This document shows, piece by piece, positions 6,953 to 10,686 of a DNA stretch of 10,686 nucleotides. The notes under the pieces are model-generated. The model had not been told where the DNA came from and did no database searches. It saw only the letters and a list, made by a program, of their open reading frames with translations. Numbering within the stretch: position 1 is the stretch's first letter; each line of letters starts with the position of its first letter. Both the position numbers and the translations under genes were made by a program. This DNA comes from an uncultured Lachnospiraceae bacterium (GTDB lineage Bacteria > Bacillota > Clostridia > Lachnospirales > Lachnospiraceae), in assembly GCA_902797015.1 (NCBI GenBank), contig CADBRG010000219.1, positions 1 to 10,686 on the forward strand. The letters run 5' to 3'.

Positions 6953-6981
6953 AAGATGGTTTTGTAACTGGAGGAAAAGAC

Positions 6982-8715
6982 ATGAACTACAAAGAATCTT
7001 ACAATGAATGGCTTGAAAATCCGTATTTTGACGAGGCGACAAAAGAAGAGCTTCGTGCGATTGCGGGAGATGAAAAAGAGATCGAAGACCGGTTTTACAT
7101 GGAACTGGAATTCGGTACGGCAGGTCTGCGCGGTGTGATCGGAGCAGGTATGAACCGCATGAATATCTACACGGTCAGAAAAGCGACACAGGGCCTGGCA
7201 AACTATATCTGCTCCCTCGGTGTACAGGACAGAGGTGTAGCGATCGCCTACGATTCCAGAAACATGTCACCGGAATTTGCACGTGAAACAGCACTTTGTC
7301 TGGCCGCAAACGGTGTAAAGGCATATATGTTTGATTCTCTTCGTCCGGTTCCGGAGCTTTCTTTTACTGTCCGCACATTAAAATGTACGGCAGGTGTTGT
7401 AATCACAGCCAGCCACAATCCGGCAGAATACAACGGCTATAAAGTATATTGGGAAGACGGCGCACAGATCACACCGCCGCATGATAGCGGAATCATGGAT
7501 CAGGTTCGTGCGGTAACGGATTTTACGACAGTTAAGACCATGGATTATGATGAGGCGATCAAATCAGGTCTGTTAACGATCATCGGAAAAGACATTGATG
7601 ATCTGTACATGGAAGAGCTCAAAAAAGTAGTTCTTCATCCGGAAGCGATCGCTGCCCAGGCAGATCACCTGCGCATCGTTTACACACCGCTTCACGGAAC
7701 AGGAAATAAGCCGGTTCGCCGCATCCTGGATGAACTTGGATTTAAGCAGGTATTTGTTGTACCGGAGCAGGAAGAACCGGATGGTAATTTCCCGACTGTA
7801 AGCTATCCGAATCCGGAAGCAGAAGATGCATTCGCACTGGCATTAAAGCTTGCAAAGGAAAAAGACGCAGACCTGGTTCTGGCAACAGATCCGGACGCAG
7901 ACCGCCTTGGCGTTTACGTGAAAGACGGATCAGACGGCAGCTATCATGCCCTGACAGGAAATATGTCAGGCTGCCTGATCGGTGCATATGAGATCGCACA
8001 GAGGAAAGCACTCTATGGTCTTCCCAAAGACGGTGCATTTATCAAATCAATCGTCAGCACGAACCTTGCAGATGCCATTGCTGCAGACTACGGTGTGGAT
8101 CTGGTCGAAGTGTTAACAGGCTTTAAATTCATCGGCCGTAAGATGCTCGAGTTTGAAACAGAAGGAACCGGAACTTACCTCTTTGGTATGGAAGAAAGCT
8201 ACGGCTGTCTGCCGGGAACCTATGCAAGAGATAAAGATGCTGTTGCAGCATCCATGGTACTTTGCGAAGCTGCTGCATGGTATAAGGCACAGGGCAAGAC
8301 GCTCTGGGATGCAATGGTAGAGCTGTATGATAAATATGGCTGGTATCACGATGAAGTGACATCCATTACACTGAAAGGAAAAGAAGGCATCGAGAAGATC
8401 CAGTCCATCATGGAAGAGCTGCGCAAAGATCCGCCAAAAGAGATCGGCGGTCTTGAAGTACTGTCGCTCAGAGACTATAAGAAAGGCACGATCGTTGACA
8501 ACCGTACAGGTGAGACAAAGCCGACCGGACTCCCGTCAGCAAACGTGCTCTATTGTAATCTGCCGGATGCAGCATGGGTATGCTTCAGACCGTCAGGTAC
8601 CGAGCCGAAACTGAAATTCTACTTCGGAATCGTCGGTACATCAGCAGAGGATGCAGCAGACAAAGCAGCGAACCTCGGCGCTGCCGTTAAGGGCATTGTA
8701 GAGGCAATGATGTAG
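6982..8715 (+). CDS. pgcA: Phosphoglucomutase / phosphomannomutase family (alpha-D-phosphohexomutase)
   Basis: A 577-residue cytosolic enzyme expected to interconvert glucose 1-phosphate and glucose 6-phosphate (mannose phosphates possible). This feeds glycogen, UDP-glucose and envelope polysaccharide synthesis. The length matches the bacterial PgcA-type enzyme. All four active-site elements are present: EFGTAGLRG (43-51), the phosphoserine loop ITASHNPAEYNGYK with S144, the metal-binding DPDADR (303-308), the sugar-selecting GMEESYG (402-408) and the phosphate-binding RPSGTEPK (536-543). GGAGG at 6970-6974 is seven bases before the ATG. It follows cca by 29 bases and is probably co-transcribed, although no functional link with tRNA enzymes is obvious. 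The choice between glucose and mannose substrates is from family resemblance only. Confidence 0.95.
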   Translation: MNYKESYNEWLENPYFDEATKEELRAIAGDEKEIEDRFYMELEFGTAGLRGVIGAGMNRMNIYTVRKATQGLANYICSLGVQDRGVAIAYDSRNMSPEFARETALCLAANGVKAYMFDSLRPVPELSFTVRTLKCTAGVVITASHNPAEYNGYKVYWEDGAQITPPHDSGIMDQVRAVTDFTTVKTMDYDEAIKSGLLTIIGKDIDDLYMEELKKVVLHPEAIAAQADHLRIVYTPLHGTGNKPVRRILDELGFKQVFVVPEQEEPDGNFPTVSYPNPEAEDAFALALKLAKEKDADLVLATDPDADRLGVYVKDGSDGSYHALTGNMSGCLIGAYEIAQRKALYGLPKDGAFIKSIVSTNLADAIAADYGVDLVEVLTGFKFIGRKMLEFETEGTGTYLFGMEESYGCLPGTYARDKDAVAASMVLCEAAAWYKAQGKTLWDAMVELYDKYGWYHDEVTSITLKGKEGIEKIQSIMEELRKDPPKEIGGLEVLSLRDYKKGTIVDNRTGETKPTGLPSANVLYCNLPDAAWVCFRPSGTEPKLKFYFGIVGTSAEDAADKAANLGAAVKGIVEAMM

Positions 8716-8738
8716 CCTGAAAATCAGCGTTTTGGCAG

Positions 8739-8755
8739 GAATTCCTCCGGGATTC
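8739..8755 (+). terminator. Weak hairpin after the phosphoglucomutase gene
   Basis: GAATTCC (8739-8745) pairs with GGGATTC (8749-8755) around a three-base loop, including one G-U pair. It lies 23 bases past the stop codon. The following bases (TAAATGTTTTA) are only partly U-rich, so this is at best a modest terminator for the proS-cca-pgcA unit. Confidence 0.35.
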
Positions 8756-8795
8756 TAAATGTTTTATGAATAATGCGAAATAGGTGCTGAAAACC

Positions 8796-8824
8796 TTGAC
8801 AGAACGGCGAAAATCAAGTATAAA
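8796..8824 (+). promoter_or_regulatory. hup: Sigma-A promoter of hup
   Basis: A perfect -35 TTGACA at 8796-8801, a 17-base spacer and -10 TATAAA at 8819-8824 form the clearest promoter in the window. Transcription would begin near 8831, leaving a leader of about 52 bases. That leader contains a short CCCG/CGGG stem opportunity just ahead of the TAGGAGG ribosome binding site at 8868-8874. High expression fits an abundant nucleoid protein. Confidence 0.85.
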
Positions 8825-8882
8825 ATAAAGATGTATTGTATCATAAGAACCCGTATGTAAGGCGGGGTAGGAGGAAAGAAGA

Positions 8883-9158
8883 ATGAACAAATCAGAATTA
8901 GTTGCACAGATTGCTGAGCAGACAGGTCTGCAGAAAAAAGACGCAGAAAAAGCATTGGCTGCATTTACTGAAATCGTAGCAGATACTCTGAAGAAGGGTG
9001 ATAAAGTTCAGCTGGTAGGATTTGGCACATTTGAAGTTACTGAAAGAGCCGCTAGAACAGGTAGAAATCCGCAGACGAAGAAGGAAATCAAGATTCCGGC
9101 TTCAAAGGCACCGAAGTTCAAAGCTGGCAAAGCTCTGAAAGATATCGTAAATCAGTAA
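8883..9158 (+). CDS. hup: HU-family DNA-binding nucleoid protein
   Basis: A 91-residue protein with the standard HU length and layout. The helical N terminus (MNKSELVAQIAEQTGLQKKDAEKA) drives dimerisation. The GFGTFEV turn at 46-52 leads to the beta arm with GRNPQT (60-65), whose Pro63 intercalates into DNA, and it ends with PKFKAGKALKD. It compacts and bends DNA without strong sequence preference. TAGGAGG eight bases upstream of the ATG gives a strong start. It has its own promoter and is followed by a large hairpin before rqcP. Position next to rqcP matches the conserved Clostridia gene order, so this is the housekeeping HU. Confidence 0.97.
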   Translation: MNKSELVAQIAEQTGLQKKDAEKALAAFTEIVADTLKKGDKVQLVGFGTFEVTERAARTGRNPQTKKEIKIPASKAPKFKAGKALKDIVNQ

Positions 9159-9172
9159 TTTTATTCTGACAG

Positions 9173-9221
9173 ATGAAACAAAACCGGCATCCCTGTGAAT
9201 CCCACAGGGATGCTGTTTCAT
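9173..9221 (+). terminator. Long two-part stem-loop between hup and rqcP
   Basis: The inner stem pairs GCATCCCTGTG (9187-9197) with CACAGGGATGC (9203-9213) over a 5-base loop, 11 perfect pairs. An outer stem pairs ATGAAACA (9173-9180) with TGTTTCAT (9214-9221), 8 more pairs, with a 6-base bulge on the left side. The 3' side has no real U tract and runs into the AGGAGG of rqcP at 9225-9230. It may therefore act as a partial terminator or an mRNA 3'-end stabiliser for hup that sets a lower level of rqcP. Confidence 0.6.
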
Positions 9222-9234
9222 ATCAGGAGGGAGC

Positions 9235-9474
9235 ATGAGACTTGATAAGTATCTGAAGGTCTCCCGGCTGATCAAGCGTCGTACAGTAGCGAATGAGGCC
9301 TGTGACGCAGGACGTATTACCGTGAACGGAAAGGTTGCGAAAGCATCCCAGCAGGTAAAGGCCGGAGACGTTTTAGAGATCACATTCGGGAATCGCTCGG
9401 TGAAGGCAGAGATCCTTAAGATCGCCGAGACCACGAAGAAAGAAGAAGCAGCGGAGATGTTCCGTTATCTCTAG
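9235..9474 (+). CDS. rqcP: RqcP (YabO/Hsp15-like S4 RNA-binding protein)
   Basis: A 79-residue single S4-domain protein. MRLDKYLKVSRLIKRRTVANEACDAGRITVNGK is the S4 RNA-binding core, followed by VKAGDVLEITFG. In B. subtilis the homologue RqcP binds obstructed 50S subunits, holds the peptidyl-tRNA and, with RqcH, supports C-terminal poly-alanine tailing of stalled chains. The size and location directly after hup and before the divIC-like gene support orthology rather than an E. coli Hsp15-type heat-shock protein. AGGAGG ends four bases before the ATG. Expression may come from read-through past the hairpin upstream, since no separate promoter is evident in the 76-base gap. Confidence 0.92.
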   Translation: MRLDKYLKVSRLIKRRTVANEACDAGRITVNGKVAKASQQVKAGDVLEITFGNRSVKAEILKIAETTKKEEAAEMFRYL

Positions 9475-9475
9475 G

Positions 9476-9504
9476 TTGCATTCCGCCGTTTCATTGGATA
9501 TGAT
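9476..9504 (+). promoter_or_regulatory. Possible promoter for the divIC-like gene
   Basis: TTGCAT at 9476-9481, a 17-base spacer and TATGAT at 9499-9504 make a moderate sigma-A match with a good -10 but weak -35. A small dyad GTAAC-AGGTA-GTTAC lies downstream at 9533-9547 within the predicted leader. The division gene could be transcribed from here or by read-through from rqcP. Confidence 0.35.
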
Positions 9505-9569
9505 AATAACAGGATGACCGAAGCAGGAATGGGTAACAGGTAGTTACGGATCTGTCAAAGGAGTCAGGC

Positions 9570-9914
9570 GTGAGAAAAAAACAGAAATCAACACTGGATT
9601 TAAATGAAAGAAAAAAGACAGCCACCAAAAAGGTCCGCAATCCCAGAAACCGGAAAGCGCGGATCGGTGTCACCTGCATGGTGATCGTTCTGATCGCGAT
9701 CCTTTCAGTGCAGATCGTTCGTCTTGATGCACAGAACGATGCATATATTGCCAAGGAAAAGCAGCTGAAGACGGAACTGAAGGCTGAGGAGCAGAGAACG
9801 AAGCAGCTGGAAGCAAAGCAGGAGTATGTCAACACGGATGAGTATGTTGAAGATACTGCAAAGTCCAAGCTTGGTATGGCTTATGATGATGAGATCATTT
9901 TCAAGGAAGAGTAA
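9570..9914 (+). CDS. divIC: Septum formation initiator (DivIC/FtsB family)
   Basis: A 114-residue bitopic membrane protein of the division complex. A basic cytoplasmic N terminus (residues 1-31, many Lys and Arg) is followed by one membrane segment at about 32-50 (IGVTCMVIVLIAILSVQIV). An extracellular coiled coil follows (about 52-86), then the family's closing motif YVEDTAKSKLGMAYDDEIIF (92-111). Partners in relatives are FtsL and DivIB/FtsQ, which together activate septal peptidoglycan synthesis. The start is GTG with AAAGGAG six bases upstream, and no nearby ATG fits better. DivIC and FtsB cannot be told apart by sequence alone; the position beside rqcP and tilS favours DivIC. Confidence 0.88.
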   Translation: MRKKQKSTLDLNERKKTATKKVRNPRNRKARIGVTCMVIVLIAILSVQIVRLDAQNDAYIAKEKQLKTELKAEEQRTKQLEAKQEYVNTDEYVEDTAKSKLGMAYDDEIIFKEE

Positions 9915-9948
9915 ATATGTGCGGCATTTGAACTGAGCACATTTTAAG

Positions 9949-10001
9949 ACCCTCACTTTTCTGCCGGATCCCGGGAGATGAGCGGGGGTGTTTGTATTTT
10001 T
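9949..10001 (+). terminator. Imperfect terminator hairpin upstream of tilS
   Basis: CCGG-ATC-CCGG at 9964-9974 is extended by TCT/AGA across a G-G mismatch and by CTCA (9952-9955) with TGAG (9979-9982) around a left-side bulge. A G-rich stretch then leads to GTTTGTATTTTT ending at 10001. The U tract is offset by about ten bases from the main stem, so efficiency is doubtful. A smaller stem TGTGC/GCACA (9918-9922, 9937-9941) followed by TTTT lies just after the divIC-like stop and may help. Confidence 0.45.
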
Positions 10002-10039
10002 AAAGCAAGCGCCATAACGCGATGATTTTGGGTGAAAAC

Positions 10040-10686
10040 ATGAGAGATCCTGTTTTTTTGAAAATTGCAGAATATGTCAGGGAGCATCGAATGATACAGC
10101 AGGGTGACTGTGTGCTGGCAGCGGTGTCCGGTGGCGCGGACTCTGTCTTTTTGCTGTATGCATTAAAGGCGCTTTCACAGGAGTTATCCTGTTTGGTCAA
10201 GGTGATCCATGTAGAGCATGGCATCCGGGGCGAATCCAGTCTTCGGGACATGGAATATGTAAAACAAATCTGTCAGGCAGAGGAACTCCCGTGGAGAGTG
10301 GAGCATGTAGATGCACCGGCATTTGCAAAGGCGTCGGGAACAGGCATCGAAGAGGCAGCCAGAATGCTGCGCTATCAGGTGTTTGACAGGGTTGCCCGGG
10401 AAGAAGGTGCCTGCAGGATCGCAGTAGCGCATCATATGGATGACAATGCGGAAACGATGCTGTTTCATCTGGCAAGAGGAACGGGCCTTGCGGGCCTTGC
10501 CGGGATTCCGCCGGTAAGAGGAAAGATCATCCGGCCGCTGTTATGCATTTCCAGGGATGAGATCGAAGACTGGCTGTCTGAAAACAAAATCTCCTGGTGC
10601 GTGGATGAGACAAATACAGATGTTTCGCTTAGCAGGAATCTGATCCGCGCAGAGGTGCTGCCAAAGTTAAAAGAAATCAACGCATC
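10040..10686 (+). CDS. tilS: tRNA(Ile)-lysidine synthase, 3' end outside window
   Basis: The open frame continues past the window edge; 215 residues are visible of a family usually 430-480 long. TilS uses ATP and lysine to convert C34 of the CAU-anticodon tRNA-Ile to lysidine, which lets it read AUA and be charged with isoleucine. The PP-loop ATP motif SGGADS (30-35) is intact, followed by VIHVEHGIRG, HHMDDNAETML (131-141), GLAGIPP (151-157), RPLL and CVDETNTDVSLSRNLIR (187-203). An in-frame ATG at 10022 would add six residues but has no ribosome binding site. The ATG at 10040 has a weak GGGTGA ahead of it and is preferred. It follows the divIC-like gene, as in other Firmicutes after loss of the intervening sporulation genes. 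Confidence 0.93.
   Translation, partial: MRDPVFLKIAEYVREHRMIQQGDCVLAAVSGGADSVFLLYALKALSQELSCLVKVIHVEHGIRGESSLRDMEYVKQICQAEELPWRVEHVDAPAFAKASGTGIEEAARMLRYQVFDRVAREEGACRIAVAHHMDDNAETMLFHLARGTGLAGLAGIPPVRGKIIRPLLCISRDEIEDWLSENKISWCVDETNTDVSLSRNLIRAEVLPKLKEINA

Noticed and set aside
10482..10499. Tandem repeat of CGGGCCTTG
   Set aside because: It encodes Gly-Leu-Ala twice within the conserved GLxGLxGIPP segment of TilS, so protein constraint explains it.

Overview
The window reads as ordinary chromosomal DNA from a Firmicute of class Clostridia, most likely Lachnospiraceae. The evidence is the form of ProS (short type without the INS editing domain, with a zinc-binding tail ending in Tyr), the gene order hup - rqcP - divIC-like - tilS, strong AGGAGG-type ribosome binding sites, and intermediate base composition without a visible island of different composition. 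I see no insertion sequence, integrase, tRNA, rRNA or CRISPR array.

Left part (1-3381): a promoter region with two CTAG-centred dyads drives a 910-residue protein. It joins a Tet(M)-like/EF-G-like translational GTPase to a C-terminal YacP/Rae1-type NYN ribonuclease domain. A YfcE-type metallophosphoesterase is coupled to it by a TAATG stop/start overlap. A hairpin closes this unit and also serves a convergent gene.

Middle part (3405-8715): a NimA-like flavin (PNPOx-fold) protein lies on the minus strand. Across a 264-base divergent spacer containing a tandem 9-base repeat and a long inverted repeat lies the plus-strand unit proS - cca - phosphoglucomutase. Its genes are 2 and 29 bases apart.

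Right part (8716-10686): a good sigma-A promoter drives hup (HU). Then come rqcP (peptidyl-tRNA-binding factor of the bacterial ribosome quality control pathway), a DivIC/FtsB-like division protein, and the start of tilS, which runs off the window. In spore formers this cluster normally also carries yabP, yabQ and spoIIE. None is present here, which points to a lineage that has lost sporulation.

Much of the window concerns translation: tRNA charging (ProS), CCA-end maintenance (Cca), wobble-base modification (TilS), stalled-ribosome clearance (RqcP) and a GTPase-nuclease predicted to act on ribosomes. The most interesting object is that fusion. Stand-alone YacP/Rae1 of Bacillus subtilis is a ribosome-associated, A-site mRNA endonuclease, so linking its fold to an A-site-visiting GTPase suggests a self-contained GTP-dependent ribosome-targeted RNA cleavage factor. 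That function is inference; the two-domain architecture is read directly from the sequence.
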